Positions 16,565 through 25,208 of a stretch of 64,000 bases of DNA are shown here, one piece after another. Position numbers and translations under genes: made by a program. The DNA is taken from NCBI RefSeq assembly GCF_019890725.1, contig NZ_JAINZZ010000027.1:29062-93061 (forward strand), read 5' to 3'. Within the stretch, counting starts at the first letter, position 1. Each line of letters opens with the position of its first letter. The notes beneath the pieces are model-generated. The model ran no database searches. It saw only the letters and a list, made by a program, of their open reading frames with translations, and was not told where the DNA came from. This DNA comes from Actinacidiphila acidipaludis (GTDB taxonomy: Bacteria > Actinomycetota > Actinomycetes > Streptomycetales > Streptomycetaceae).

Positions 16565-17436
16565 GGCCCCGCCTCTCCGCCTGCCTGCTGAAGTGTGGGT
16601 GCCGGCGGCCACGGGTCGGGGCCGCCGCCGGTGCGTTGTCGCGCCGGATACGCGGGCCGGCCGGTGAGCAGCCGCTGGACGAGGAAACCGGCGGCGAGGG
16701 TCAGGGCGCCGGCCGCGGCGTCGGCGATGAAGTGGTTGGCCGTGGCGACGATGACCACCAGGGTCGCCAGCGGATAGCACGCGCCCAGCACCCGTACCCA
16801 GGTACGGCGGGCGAGCACGGCCAGGGTCAGACCGCTCCAGCCCGACCAGATGATGTGCACCGAGGGCATCGCCGCGTACTGGTTGGACACGCCCGAGTCG
16901 GGCGCCGAGCCCCAGAAGCCCCAGTCCCGGTGGGTGACGACGGTGTCGATGAAACCCTGGCCGTGCAGGAAGCGCGGTGGTGCGAGCGCGCAGAACGCGA
17001 AGCCGAGCAGCGCGAGGAAGGTCGCGGTGTAAAGGGCGCTGCGTACCCCGCGATAGCAGTCCGGCCGCTGGGCGTAGAGCCAGATCAGGACGCCGAGGGT
17101 CACGACGAAGTGCAGGGAGCCGTAGTAGTAGTCCATGCCGGTGGTCAGCCAGGAGACGCGGTCGACGGCGTGGTTGACGGCCAGTTCGGGATCGAGGTGC
17201 AGCCATCGCTCGGCGCGCCAGAGCCGTGCCGCGCGGTGCAGGGCCGCGGTCCGGTGCTCGGGCACCTTTCCACGGATGCGCTCGTAGGCCACGTACAGCA
17301 GGACGCTGAAGGCCAGTTCGACCCACAGGCGCGGCCGGCCGGAACGGCGCAGCCGCGGCGGCAGGAGCGGGGGCGGCCGCCAGGACCGCCGGGCGGGCGT
17401 GCCCAGCTGTGGCTTCCGGTCGGCCGTGCGGGTCAC
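16561..17436 (-). CDS. PAP2-superfamily membrane phosphatase/phosphotransferase
   Basis: 291 residues with about six membrane helices and a basic, proline-rich N-terminus. The PAP2-like motifs are YGSLHF, AMPSVHIIWSGW and ANHFIADAAAG, containing the two histidines and aspartate of the active site; this matches the inositolphosphotransferase-like subgroup. Probable role is phospholipid or isoprenoid phosphate turnover at the membrane. GTG 17436 has GGAG about 8 nt upstream. It is the first gene of an operon with the photolyase; the functional link is not obvious. Confidence 0.85.
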   Translation of the reverse strand: MTRTADRKPQLGTPARRSWRPPPLLPPRLRRSGRPRLWVELAFSVLLYVAYERIRGKVPEHRTAALHRAARLWRAERWLHLDPELAVNHAVDRVSWLTTGMDYYYGSLHFVVTLGVLIWLYAQRPDCYRGVRSALYTATFLALLGFAFCALAPPRFLHGQGFIDTVVTHRDWGFWGSAPDSGVSNQYAAMPSVHIIWSGWSGLTLAVLARRTWVRVLGACYPLATLVVIVATANHFIADAAAGALTLAAGFLVQRLLTGRPAYPARQRTGGGPDPWPPAPTLQQAGGEAGP

Positions 17437-17624
17437 CGCGGTTCTCCGTGGTCCGGTACCGCGGAGTGGACGCCGGGCCTGCCGGACTGACGGGTATGCC
17501 GTCGTGGGGTGTCACTCACCAGGCTTCGCAGGGACACCGGCAGCATGGACGTGGTGGCTCACTCTCGCCGTGCGGGGCGGCCTGGCGGCCGGACGACCCG
17601 GCTGACATTACATCGGGTACCGAC

Positions 17625-17639
17625 GTTTCCCCGGTAAAC
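17625..17639. promoter_or_regulatory. Near-palindromic operator-like site upstream of the photolyase operon
   Basis: GTTTCCCCGGTAAAC, symmetric at 12 of 14 non-central positions, about 190 bp upstream of the PAP2-like gene. It also lies upstream of the decayed MarR gene on the other strand, so it may be the old MarR operator. The remaining sequence from 17437 to 17780 holds no gene I can support. Confidence 0.35.
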
Positions 17640-17780
17640 CGGAGCGTTGGATTCCGCGTCCTGCGGGCATCGATGCGCGGGGGAGGGGGATGAGCGTCCG
17701 AAAGAGCCGACCCGCCGGGCGTGTCCTCGCGGGGAGTTCCCGGTGCGTGGCGACCGGGCGGTTCGCCGACGACTGGCCGT

Positions 17781-17999
17781 CGCACCGTCAGCGGACTGAT
17801 CGACCCGACGACGGAGGGCGGTCCGGAGGTCCGGGACGTCGGCGCCGCGGACCGCCGCGCCTCCGTCGTCACGCTCACCCCCGCGGGACGGGAACAGCTC
17901 ACCGCCTGGACCAGGGCCCACGAACGCGCGGCGGTGCCGGAGGGGGCCGGGCCGCAACCTGGCGGCGTAACGGGTGAGTGCGAGCGGCCCGCCCACTGA
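17781..17999 (+). pseudogene. MarR-family regulator remnant
   Basis: The reading frame encodes TVSGLIDPTTEGG, then RDVGAADRRASVVTLTPAGR and EQLTAWTRAHE, which is the recognition helix, wing and dimerisation-helix start of a MarR regulator. The N-terminal half and the C-terminal helices are absent, and the usual L-x3-GLV after the helix is altered to PTTEGGPEV. No ATG with a ribosome-binding site gives a full protein. It looks like a decayed gene, possibly once divergent from the PAP2-photolyase operon. Confidence 0.6.
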
Positions 18000-18051
18000 T
18001 GCCCCCTCAAGCGCTCGTCGCCGGCGCACCGTTGACGGTCGTCGTCGCACA

Positions 18052-18080
18052 GTGGTTGAGTGGCTGAGCCACTGGACCAC
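18052..18080. promoter_or_regulatory. 29-bp palindromic GntR operator
   Basis: Nested inverted repeat: inner arms AGTGGCT (18059-18065) and AGCCACT (18067-18073) around one base, outer arms GTGGT (18052-18056) and ACCAC (18076-18080). It ends 12 bp before the GntR start codon and contains the spaced GGT...ACC pattern common for FadR-type regulators. Autoregulation of the operon is inferred. Confidence 0.7.
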
Positions 18081-18092
18081 AGGAGGGCCGGT

Positions 18093-18794
18093 ATGGAGGC
18101 GCTGCCTCGCGACACCATCGTCGACGTCCTGGAAGAACGCCTGCGCGAGGACATCCTCGCCGGACGGCACCCCGTGGGAAGTCTTCTGCCGCCCGAGCGG
18201 CGGCTGGCCGACGGCTACGGCGTCACCCGGACGACCCTCAAGCACGCCTTCGGGCGGCTCGTCCAGGCCGGACTGCTGGAGACGCGGCACGGCGTGGGCA
18301 CCCGGGTCCGCGACTTCGCCCGGCTCGGCGGTGCCGATCTGCTGCCGATGCTGATCCGGCACAGCCCCGACTGGATCGGCGAGATCTTCGAAGTGCGCCG
18401 CTCCATCGGCGCGTTGATCGCCGAGCGCGCCGCGGAGCGGGCCACGCCCGCGCACCGCGCCGAACTGGCCGTCCGGCTGGCGGAGGTACGCGCCGCCGAG
18501 GGCGGCGAAGGGGTGCAGCTCGCCGACATCGAGGTGCACCGGGCCCTCGCCCGCGCCACGGGAAACCGGGTCTACGTCCTGCTCACCAACACCCTGTTCA
18601 ACGCGTACCTGCCGGTCCGGGCCGCGCTCGTCTCGCCCTTCACCGATCCGGAGAGCGCCTACCGGCGGCTGGAACCGGTGGTCGCCGCGGTCACGGCCGC
18701 GGACCGTGCCGCGGCCCGGGCGGCCGCTGAGGAGTACCTCACCGAGACGGAGCGGCTGATGATGGACGGGCTGCGGAAGAAGGAGGAGGGGTGA
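18093..18794 (+). CDS. GntR-family (FadR-type) transcriptional regulator
   Basis: 233 residues. The winged HTH (~5-72) reads LREDILAGRHPVGSLLPPERRLADGYGVTRTTLKHAFGRLVQAGLLETRHGVGT. An all-helical FCD effector domain (~95-225) follows, with the metal/ligand motifs FEVRRSIGALIAERAA and ADIEVHRALARATGN. Ligands are usually carboxylic acids or acyl-CoAs. ATG 18093 is chosen over GTG 18060 because AGGAGGG is 5 nt upstream and the earlier start would lie inside the operator. Its stop overlaps the next gene by 4 bases, so it probably controls the lipocalin-like/GMC oxidase genes. Confidence 0.92.
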   Translation: MEALPRDTIVDVLEERLREDILAGRHPVGSLLPPERRLADGYGVTRTTLKHAFGRLVQAGLLETRHGVGTRVRDFARLGGADLLPMLIRHSPDWIGEIFEVRRSIGALIAERAAERATPAHRAELAVRLAEVRAAEGGEGVQLADIEVHRALARATGNRVYVLLTNTLFNAYLPVRAALVSPFTDPESAYRRLEPVVAAVTAADRAAARAAAEEYLTETERLMMDGLRKKEEG

Positions 18795-20173
18795 GCCGCG
18801 GCACGCGTTTCCGGGAGACGATGACCGGCAGCATGCGGCTGACCACATCCGGCCGCGTCAGCCCGGTCCGGCTCGATCTGCGCGCGTCCGCGGACCATGT
18901 CCTGCGCCCGTTCGGCACCACGCTCGCCCGCGTCGAGGGCCGGGTGCGCGTCGCCGGACTCGCCGACGACCCGGCGGCGTCCGGCGAGCTGGAGATCTCC
19001 CCGCTGGCCGCGCGGCGAATCCGCTACCGGCTGGCGTTCACCGCCGGCGGGCGCCGGCTGGTCCTGGACGGGTGGAAGTCGATCACCCCACGGCACCCGG
19101 TCCGCTCCATGACCGTGCTGCCCTTCACCCTGTACGAGGACGACGAGCCGCTCGGCACCGGGACCCTGCGCTTCCGGGCCCGCGCGCTGCCGTCCTTCCT
19201 CGCGGGCTTCCGCTTCCCCCGCCGCGAGGACCCGGACGCGCTGACCGCCGCCCGCTGGCGCGGCGCTCCCGGCCGCACCGAGGTCTGGTACACCACCGTC
19301 ACCGACCCGGCGACCGGCACGGGCCTGTGGCTCCACCACGAACTGACCGCCCCCGCGGACGGATCCGCGGCCTACGCGCACGGCTGGGCCGCGGTGTTCC
19401 CCAAGGGCGCGCCGGTGCGCCACGCCCGCTTCGGGCCGGTCCCGTGGAAGCCCGAGGACCGGGGATTCGCCGCCGACGGCGTCCGGGCGGTACCCGGCCG
19501 GCTCGCCGGTGCGGCCGGCGCGATGAACTGGGACCTGACCGAACAGCCGGAAGCGGCACCGCTGTTCACCTTCCCCCGCTGGTCATGGCGCCGCCCGCTG
19601 CTGCCCGCCGCACAAATCCTGCCCGCAGCCCGGGCCACGTACGAGGGCACGGTCCGCTACGAGGACGGCACGCTGGAACTGACCGGCGCTCCGGGCGCGT
19701 CGGCCCGGATCTACGGGCACGGCAACGCCCGCCGCTGGTCGTGGCTGCACGCCGATCTCGGCGGTGGGGACGTCCTGGAGATCGTGGCAGCGGTGTCGAC
19801 GCGTCCGGGACTGCGGCGCCTGCCCCCGCTGGTCTTCCTGCGGCTGCGCCGGGACGGACGGACCTGGCCGCGCCGCCCCGAGCGGTCGGCGATCGGCTGG
19901 GCCGGCGCGCTGCGGTTCCGCGCCGACATCGGCCTGCCCACCTGGACCGTGACCGGACGGGCCGGGCTGCGCAGGATCCGGGTGACCGTCACCCAGCCCG
20001 AGGACCGCACTCTCGCCCTGGAGTACACCGACCCGGACGGCGCCCGCGCCACCTGCCGCAACTGCGAACGCGCCGACGCCCAGGTCCGGTTGGACCGCTG
20101 GTGGGGCCGGTGGCGCCCGGAGGCGGACTGGCGGCTCGACGGCACCGCGCACGCGGAAGTGGGCACCCGATGA
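18791..20173 (+). CDS. Lipocalin-like hypothetical protein linked to a GMC oxidase
   Basis: 460 residues, no signal peptide or membrane helix. The N-terminal ~140 residues (RFRETMTGSMRL, GTTLARVEGRVRVAGLADDP, IRYRLAFTAGGRRLVLDGWKSI) resemble a beta-rich domain that I recall fused to some actinobacterial GMC oxidases. The rest is beta-rich, with YGHGNARRWSWLHADL similar to the AttH/CrtC lipocalin-like folds that bind lipids. Likely a lipid-binding or accessory protein for the oxidase; the assignment is tentative. GTG 18791 overlaps the GntR stop. Confidence 0.7.
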   Translation: MSRGTRFRETMTGSMRLTTSGRVSPVRLDLRASADHVLRPFGTTLARVEGRVRVAGLADDPAASGELEISPLAARRIRYRLAFTAGGRRLVLDGWKSITPRHPVRSMTVLPFTLYEDDEPLGTGTLRFRARALPSFLAGFRFPRREDPDALTAARWRGAPGRTEVWYTTVTDPATGTGLWLHHELTAPADGSAAYAHGWAAVFPKGAPVRHARFGPVPWKPEDRGFAADGVRAVPGRLAGAAGAMNWDLTEQPEAAPLFTFPRWSWRRPLLPAAQILPAARATYEGTVRYEDGTLELTGAPGASARIYGHGNARRWSWLHADLGGGDVLEIVAAVSTRPGLRRLPPLVFLRLRRDGRTWPRRPERSAIGWAGALRFRADIGLPTWTVTGRAGLRRIRVTVTQPEDRTLALEYTDPDGARATCRNCERADAQVRLDRWWGRWRPEADWRLDGTAHAEVGTR

Positions 20174-20274
20174 GCACACCGGTACTCCGGCCGTCCCCGG
20201 CGCCTCGCGTGCCCGGCAAGCCCCGGACGCGGCGGCCCGCCACCGCGACCAGCCGGGAGGCGGGCGGCCGATGA
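20170..20274 (+). CDS. Possible 34-aa translationally coupled peptide
   Basis: ATG 20170 overlaps the stop of the lipocalin-like gene and its TGA overlaps the ATG of the GMC oxidase, both as ATGA. The peptide is basic and Pro/Arg/Thr-rich (PAPRVPGKPRTRRPATATS) with no recognisable domain. It may be a real microprotein, a translation-coupling leader, or chance. It explains the 97-bp space in an otherwise tightly overlapping operon. Confidence 0.35.
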   Translation: MSTPVLRPSPAPRVPGKPRTRRPATATSREAGGR

Positions 20275-22130
20275 GTCTCGACGGTCTCGTCGCGGGCCTG
20301 CTCGCCAGTGACGGTACGGAGGAGTGGGCGGCCCGCACCCCGCACCGGCTGGAGAGCCTGCTGTCCGCCATGCCGCTGCCGAGCCGCGCCGGGATCCGCG
20401 CGGCCGCCCGGGCGATCGACGCGTACGCGCTGGTCCGCACCGGGCGGCGGCTGGGCGGGCTGACCCCCGCCGAGCGGGAGGGCGTACTGGCCGCCCTGGG
20501 CGCCAGGCCGCGTCTGCAGCCGATGCTGGACGTCCTCAAGGTGCCGGTCCTGCTCGCCGCCGGCACCGAGCGGCTCGCCGGGCGGGCCGCGCCGCCCACC
20601 GCCCCCGTCCCCGCGGACCCGCCACTGGACTGCACCCCGGCCCACGCCTGGCCACGGCGCAGCACCGCGGACGCGGTCGTGATCGGCTCCGGCGCCGGGG
20701 GCGCGATGGCCGCCCGCACCCTGGCCCGCGCCGGCGCCCGGGTCGTCGTGGTCGAAGAGGGCGCCCATCACAGCACGGCGTCCTTCGGCCGCCGCGCCCC
20801 CCTCGACCGCTTCACCGACCTGTACCGCGACGGCGGCGCCACCATCGCCCTGGGCGACCCACCGCTGCTGCTGCCCGTCGGCCGGGCCGTCGGCGGCACC
20901 ACCGTCGTCAACTCCGGTACCTGCTACCGCACTCCCGCGCACGTCCTGGCCCGCTGGACGCAGCAGTACGGGTTCGCCGCGGCCGCGCAGCTCGACGCCT
21001 TCCTCGACGAGGCCGAACGGACCCTGCACGTCGGGCCGCAGAGCCTCGACGTGCTCGGCGCCAACGGCCGCATCGCTCTCGCCGGAGCCGCCGCACTGGG
21101 CTGGCGCGCCGCACCGCTGCGCCGCAACGCGCCCGGCTGCCGCGGGTCGTGCCAGTGCGTCGTCGGATGCCCGACCGGCGCCAAACAGAGCGTCCAGCTC
21201 TCCGTGCTGCCGGACGCGTGCGCCGCCGGCGCCCGGATCGTCACGGGAGCCCGCGTACTGCGCATCCTCGTCGACCCCGGCCGCCCCGGCGGACCCCGTG
21301 CCGCCGGGGTGCGGGTGGCGGTGTCCGGCGGCGCGGGGCGACGCGGCGACGACAGCGCCGAGTCGGAGATCCTCGCGCCGCTGGTCGTGGTCGCGGCCGG
21401 AGCACTCCAGTCCCCGGCCCTGCTGCGCCGCTCCGGACTCGGCCGCCACCCGCGCCTGGGCCGCAACCTCAGCGTCCACCCCGCGACCAGCGTCGCCGGC
21501 CGTTTCGCCGAGCCGGTGACCGCCTGGGAGGGGGTCCTGCAGAGCGTCGGCGTGGAGGAACTGCACAGCCGGGGCGTCCTCATCGAGGCGACCGCCACCC
21601 CGCCCGGCATGGGTTCCTTCGTCCTGCCCGGTGTCGGCCGTGAACTGCGCGACGAGCTGGAGGACGCCGGCCGGCTCGCGACGCTCGGCGCGATGGTCGC
21701 CGACCTCCCCTCTGGGCGCGTCCTCGGCCGCGACCGCGTCCTCGTCCGCTACGGACTGAGCCCGCGCGACGCGGACCGGCTGCTCCACGCGGTGCGCGCC
21801 ATGGCCCAACTGCTGTTCGCGGCGGGCGCGCAGGAGGTGCTCACCGGCATACCCGTCGCGCCCCGGGCCCGGTCGGTGCGGGAACTCGACGCGATCCTCG
21901 GCCGGGTGGGCCCTCGGCAGCTCCACCTGTCGGCGTACCACCCCACCGGCACGGTCGCCGCGGGCGCCGACCCCCAGCGCGCCCCCACCGACGGGACGGG
22001 ACGCCTGCGCGGTGTGCACGGCGTCGTCGTCGCGGACGGCTCCCTGCTGCCGTCCTGCCCCGAGGTGAACCCGCAGCTGAGCATCATGGCGGCGGCGCTG
22101 GCCGTCGCCGAGGCCCACACCGGAGGCTGA
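20271..22130 (+). CDS. GMC-family FAD alcohol/sterol oxidase
   Basis: 619 residues. The ~120-residue helical N-terminus is typical of long-chain alcohol oxidases. The FAD-binding site is VIGSGAGGAMAARTLARAGARVVVVEEG, with GRAVGGTTVVNSGTCYRTP and the cysteine-rich CRGSCQCVVGCPTGAKQS. The C-terminal catalytic pair is H in YHPTGT and N in CPEVNPQLSIMAAA. It oxidises a hydroxyl on a lipophilic substrate (fatty alcohol or sterol) using O2 or another acceptor. Cytosolic by sequence. ATG 20271 has GGGAGG about 11 nt upstream. Confidence 0.88.
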   Translation: MSLDGLVAGLLASDGTEEWAARTPHRLESLLSAMPLPSRAGIRAAARAIDAYALVRTGRRLGGLTPAEREGVLAALGARPRLQPMLDVLKVPVLLAAGTERLAGRAAPPTAPVPADPPLDCTPAHAWPRRSTADAVVIGSGAGGAMAARTLARAGARVVVVEEGAHHSTASFGRRAPLDRFTDLYRDGGATIALGDPPLLLPVGRAVGGTTVVNSGTCYRTPAHVLARWTQQYGFAAAAQLDAFLDEAERTLHVGPQSLDVLGANGRIALAGAAALGWRAAPLRRNAPGCRGSCQCVVGCPTGAKQSVQLSVLPDACAAGARIVTGARVLRILVDPGRPGGPRAAGVRVAVSGGAGRRGDDSAESEILAPLVVVAAGALQSPALLRRSGLGRHPRLGRNLSVHPATSVAGRFAEPVTAWEGVLQSVGVEELHSRGVLIEATATPPGMGSFVLPGVGRELRDELEDAGRLATLGAMVADLPSGRVLGRDRVLVRYGLSPRDADRLLHAVRAMAQLLFAAGAQEVLTGIPVAPRARSVRELDAILGRVGPRQLHLSAYHPTGTVAAGADPQRAPTDGTGRLRGVHGVVVADGSLLPSCPEVNPQLSIMAAALAVAEAHTGG

Positions 22131-22159
22131 GCCTGACGGACGCCCGTGCCCGCTATAGC

Positions 22160-23281
22160 GTGGGAAGCGTGCGCGAGGAGCTGGTCACCGTGTTCCTCGG
22201 CGGAGACGTGATGCTCGGCCGGGGCGTCGACCAGATCCTTCCACACCCCGGTGACCCGGCGCTGCGCGAGAGTTTCGTCCGCGACGCCCGTTCCTACGTC
22301 GAGCTGGCGGAAGCCGCCAACGGGCCGGTGCCCCGGCCCGCGGACTTCCGCCGGCCCTGGGGCGAGGCGCTGGCCGCCCTGGACGACGCGGCGCCCGACA
22401 TGCGGGTGATCAACCTGGAGACGTCCGTCACCGCCGACGGCGACTTCGCACCCGGCAAGGGCGTGCACTACCGGATGCACCCCGCCAACCTTCCGTGCCT
22501 CGCCGTGGCCCGGCCGGACGTGTGCGCGCTGGCCAACAACCACGTGCTGGACTTCGGCGCGCGCGGTCTGCGCGAGACCCTCGACGTCCTGGCGGACGCC
22601 GGGCTGCGCACGGCGGGTGCGGGTGACGACGTCACACGGGCGCGGCGGCCGGCGGCCGTGTCGCTGGACGAGGGCCACCGGGTGCTGGTCCTCTCCTTCG
22701 GGATGCCCTCCAGCGGGATCCCTCCGGCCTGGGCCGCCACCGCCGACCGCGCCGGCGTCGCGCTGGTCGAGGATCCGTCGCCGGCCACCGCCGCTCCGCT
22801 CGCCCGACGGGTGCGGCAGCTCCGCCGGCCGGGGGACATCGTCGTCGCCTCCGTGCACTGGGGACCGAACTGGGGCTACGACGTCACCCCCGCCGAGCGG
22901 GACTTCGCCCACACGCTGGTCGACGCGGGCGTGGACATCGTGCACGGTCACTCCTCGCACCACCCGCGCCCGCTGGAGATCCACCACGACCGGCTGGTGC
23001 TCTACGGCTGCGGCGACCTCGTCGACGACTACGAGGGCATCACCGGGCATGCGGCCTACCGGGACGACCTGCGGGTGCTGTACCTGGTCCGGGTGGAGGC
23101 CGGGACCGGTCGGCTGGCCGGGCTGGACATGGTGCCGCTGAGGGCGCGCCGGATGCGGCTGGAGCACGCGCCGGCCGAGGACACCGCCTGGCTGCGGGCC
23201 GTCCTCGACGAGCACAGCAGGGCCTTCGGCACCCGCGTCGCCACCGGGCCCGACGGCACGCTCACGGCGTCCCGGGCCTGA
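22160..23281 (+). CDS. CapA/PgsA-family metallophosphatase-like protein
   Basis: 373 residues. The PGA_cap fold is clear: FLGGDVMLGRGVD, NLETSVT, VCALANNHVLDFG, VVASVHWGPNWGYDV and VHGHSSHHPRPLE, with Asp/Asn/His metal ligands. No signal peptide or membrane anchor, unlike poly-gamma-glutamate CapA, so it may be a cytosolic phosphodiesterase-like enzyme. It starts 30 bp after the GMC oxidase on the same strand and may belong to that operon. GTG 22160 or GTG 22169 could be the start; neither has a strong ribosome-binding site. Confidence 0.85.
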   Translation: MGSVREELVTVFLGGDVMLGRGVDQILPHPGDPALRESFVRDARSYVELAEAANGPVPRPADFRRPWGEALAALDDAAPDMRVINLETSVTADGDFAPGKGVHYRMHPANLPCLAVARPDVCALANNHVLDFGARGLRETLDVLADAGLRTAGAGDDVTRARRPAAVSLDEGHRVLVLSFGMPSSGIPPAWAATADRAGVALVEDPSPATAAPLARRVRQLRRPGDIVVASVHWGPNWGYDVTPAERDFAHTLVDAGVDIVHGHSSHHPRPLEIHHDRLVLYGCGDLVDDYEGITGHAAYRDDLRVLYLVRVEAGTGRLAGLDMVPLRARRMRLEHAPAEDTAWLRAVLDEHSRAFGTRVATGPDGTLTASRA

Positions 23282-23326
23282 CCGGCGGGGAGAAGCGCGC
23301 AGGAGGAGCGCGGAGTGGGGGTGGGC

Positions 23327-25051
23327 TCAGCCGCCCGGGTGTTTGCGCAGGAAGCCGCGCAGCCGCCGCAGCGGCCAGGTGTTGACGACGTCCTCCGGGG
23401 TGAGCCAGCCCCGCTGCGCCGTGCCGACCCCGTAGCGCAGGTACGCCAGGTGGGGGATCGAATGGGCGTCGGTGTTGATCGCGAACTTCGCGCCGTGACT
23501 CCTGGCACGCAGGATGTCCTCGTCACCCAGGTCCAGACGGTCGGGCTGCGCGTTGACCTCCAGGGCCGTGCCCGTCCGGGCGCACGCGGCGAACACCTCG
23601 TCGAGGTCCACGTCGATGCCGGGCCGCCTGCCGATCAGCCGGGTGGTGGGGTGGCCGATGATGTTGACGTGCGGGTTCTCGCAGGCCCGGACGAGCCGGC
23701 GGGTCATCGCCCGACGGTCGAGCCCGAAATGGGAGTGGACCGAGGCCACGCAGAGGTCGAAGCCCGCCAGGAACGCGTCCGGCCAGTCCACCTCCCCGTC
23801 CGGGCCGATGTTCAGCTCGGTGCCGTGCAGCAGCCGCATCCGCCGCTCGCCGTCCAGCGCCCGCAGCTGTTCGCGCTGCGCAAGGATCTTCTCGTCGGTC
23901 ATGCGCTGCATGTACAGGTTCGGGGCGTGGTCGGTCACCGCGTAGTACGCGTAACCCCGCCGGGCGGCCGCCGCCACCATCTCCTCCAGCGGTGCGAGGC
24001 CGTCGGTGAGGTCGGTGTGGGTGTGCAGGTCCCCGCGGATGTCGGCCTCCGTGACCACCTCCGGCAGCTCGCCGCGCTGTGCGGCCTCGATCTCGCCGCG
24101 GTCCTCGCGCAGCGCCGGCGGGATCCACGGCAGCCCGAGCCTGGCGTACACCTCCTCCTCGGACCGCGACGCGACCCGCCTGCCGCCCCTCGCGCCGAAC
24201 AGGCCGTACTCGGAGAGCTTCAGGCCCTGGCGCACGGCGATCGTCCGGGTCCGGATGTTGTGCGCCTTCGACCCGGTGAAGTACTGCAGAGCCGCTCCCC
24301 ACGAGTCCCGCCGCACCACGCGCAGGTCGACCTGGACGCCCTTGACCGTGCGGACCGAGGTCTTCTTCTGGCCGTGCGCGATGACCTCGGCGGTCGAGGG
24401 CAGTTCGGTCAGCGCCTCCATGAACGGCGCCGGGCGGTCGGCGGCCACCAGGATGTCGAGGTCGCCGATGCTGTCCCTCATCCGGCGCAGCGAACCGGCG
24501 TGCGCGCACTGTTCGCACCCGGGGATCCGGGAGAGCCCGGCGACGATCTCCTCGGCCGCCTCCGCGGCGGTGCTCAGCAGGATCCGTCCGCCGGCCTGCC
24601 GCATCAGGTCGATGCCGTGCAGGATGTTCTGCTCGGTCTTCTCCCCGAAGCCCTTCAGGCCGCGCAGCCTCTCCGCCCGGATCGCGTCGGCCAGCTCGTC
24701 CACCGACGAGATGTGCAGGTCCTCGTAGAGCGTCAGCGCCTTCTTCGGGCCGAGAGTGGGGATGGCGATGAGCTGCCGCACGCCCGCGGGAATCCTCGCC
24801 CTGCTCTCCTCGACGGCCTCGACCCGCCCGGTGCGGACGTACTCGACCACCTTCTCGGCGATCGACGTGCCCACGTTGGGGATCTCCTTGAGCCCCGCGA
24901 CGTCCAGCCGCGAGACGTCGCCCGGATGACCGCCGATCGCGCGTGCGGCCTTCTCGTAGGCGCGCGCCTTGAACGCGTCGCCTCCGGTGATGGCGATGAG
25001 GTCCGCGTACTCCTGCAGCAGCGCCTCGACGTCCTCGTTCGGCCGGGCCAC
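23327..25051 (-). CDS. polX: DNA polymerase/3'-5' exonuclease PolX
   Basis: 574 residues. Helix-hairpin-helix lyase domain (~5-85; LKEIPNVGTSIAEKVVEYVRTG), second HhH (IPTLGPKKALTLY), nucleotidyltransferase palm (~165-310) with GSLRRMRDSIGDLDILVA and VDLRVV giving the catalytic aspartates, and a C-terminal PHP exonuclease (~335-570) with DLHTHTDLTDG, VTDHAPN, GTELNI and SVHSHFG. Fills short gaps in base-excision and end repair. Start is GTG 25051. It converges on the CapA-like gene with 45 bp between stops. Confidence 0.95.
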   Translation of the reverse strand: MARPNEDVEALLQEYADLIAITGGDAFKARAYEKAARAIGGHPGDVSRLDVAGLKEIPNVGTSIAEKVVEYVRTGRVEAVEESRARIPAGVRQLIAIPTLGPKKALTLYEDLHISSVDELADAIRAERLRGLKGFGEKTEQNILHGIDLMRQAGGRILLSTAAEAAEEIVAGLSRIPGCEQCAHAGSLRRMRDSIGDLDILVAADRPAPFMEALTELPSTAEVIAHGQKKTSVRTVKGVQVDLRVVRRDSWGAALQYFTGSKAHNIRTRTIAVRQGLKLSEYGLFGARGGRRVASRSEEEVYARLGLPWIPPALREDRGEIEAAQRGELPEVVTEADIRGDLHTHTDLTDGLAPLEEMVAAAARRGYAYYAVTDHAPNLYMQRMTDEKILAQREQLRALDGERRMRLLHGTELNIGPDGEVDWPDAFLAGFDLCVASVHSHFGLDRRAMTRRLVRACENPHVNIIGHPTTRLIGRRPGIDVDLDEVFAACARTGTALEVNAQPDRLDLGDEDILRARSHGAKFAINTDAHSIPHLAYLRYGVGTAQRGWLTPEDVVNTWPLRRLRGFLRKHPGG

Positions 25052-25208
25052 GCCTCACAGTCTAGGAACCGGGGCCGTCCCCGCACCTGCGGGCGGCGGC
25101 CGCGGCGGCCGCTGCTGATGCCGGTCCGCGGCCGCTGTGTGCACGGTGGAAGGGAGTGCCGGCCCGGTGACCGGCACCACGGCGCTGACCTCCAGGGAGG
25201 AGACGACG

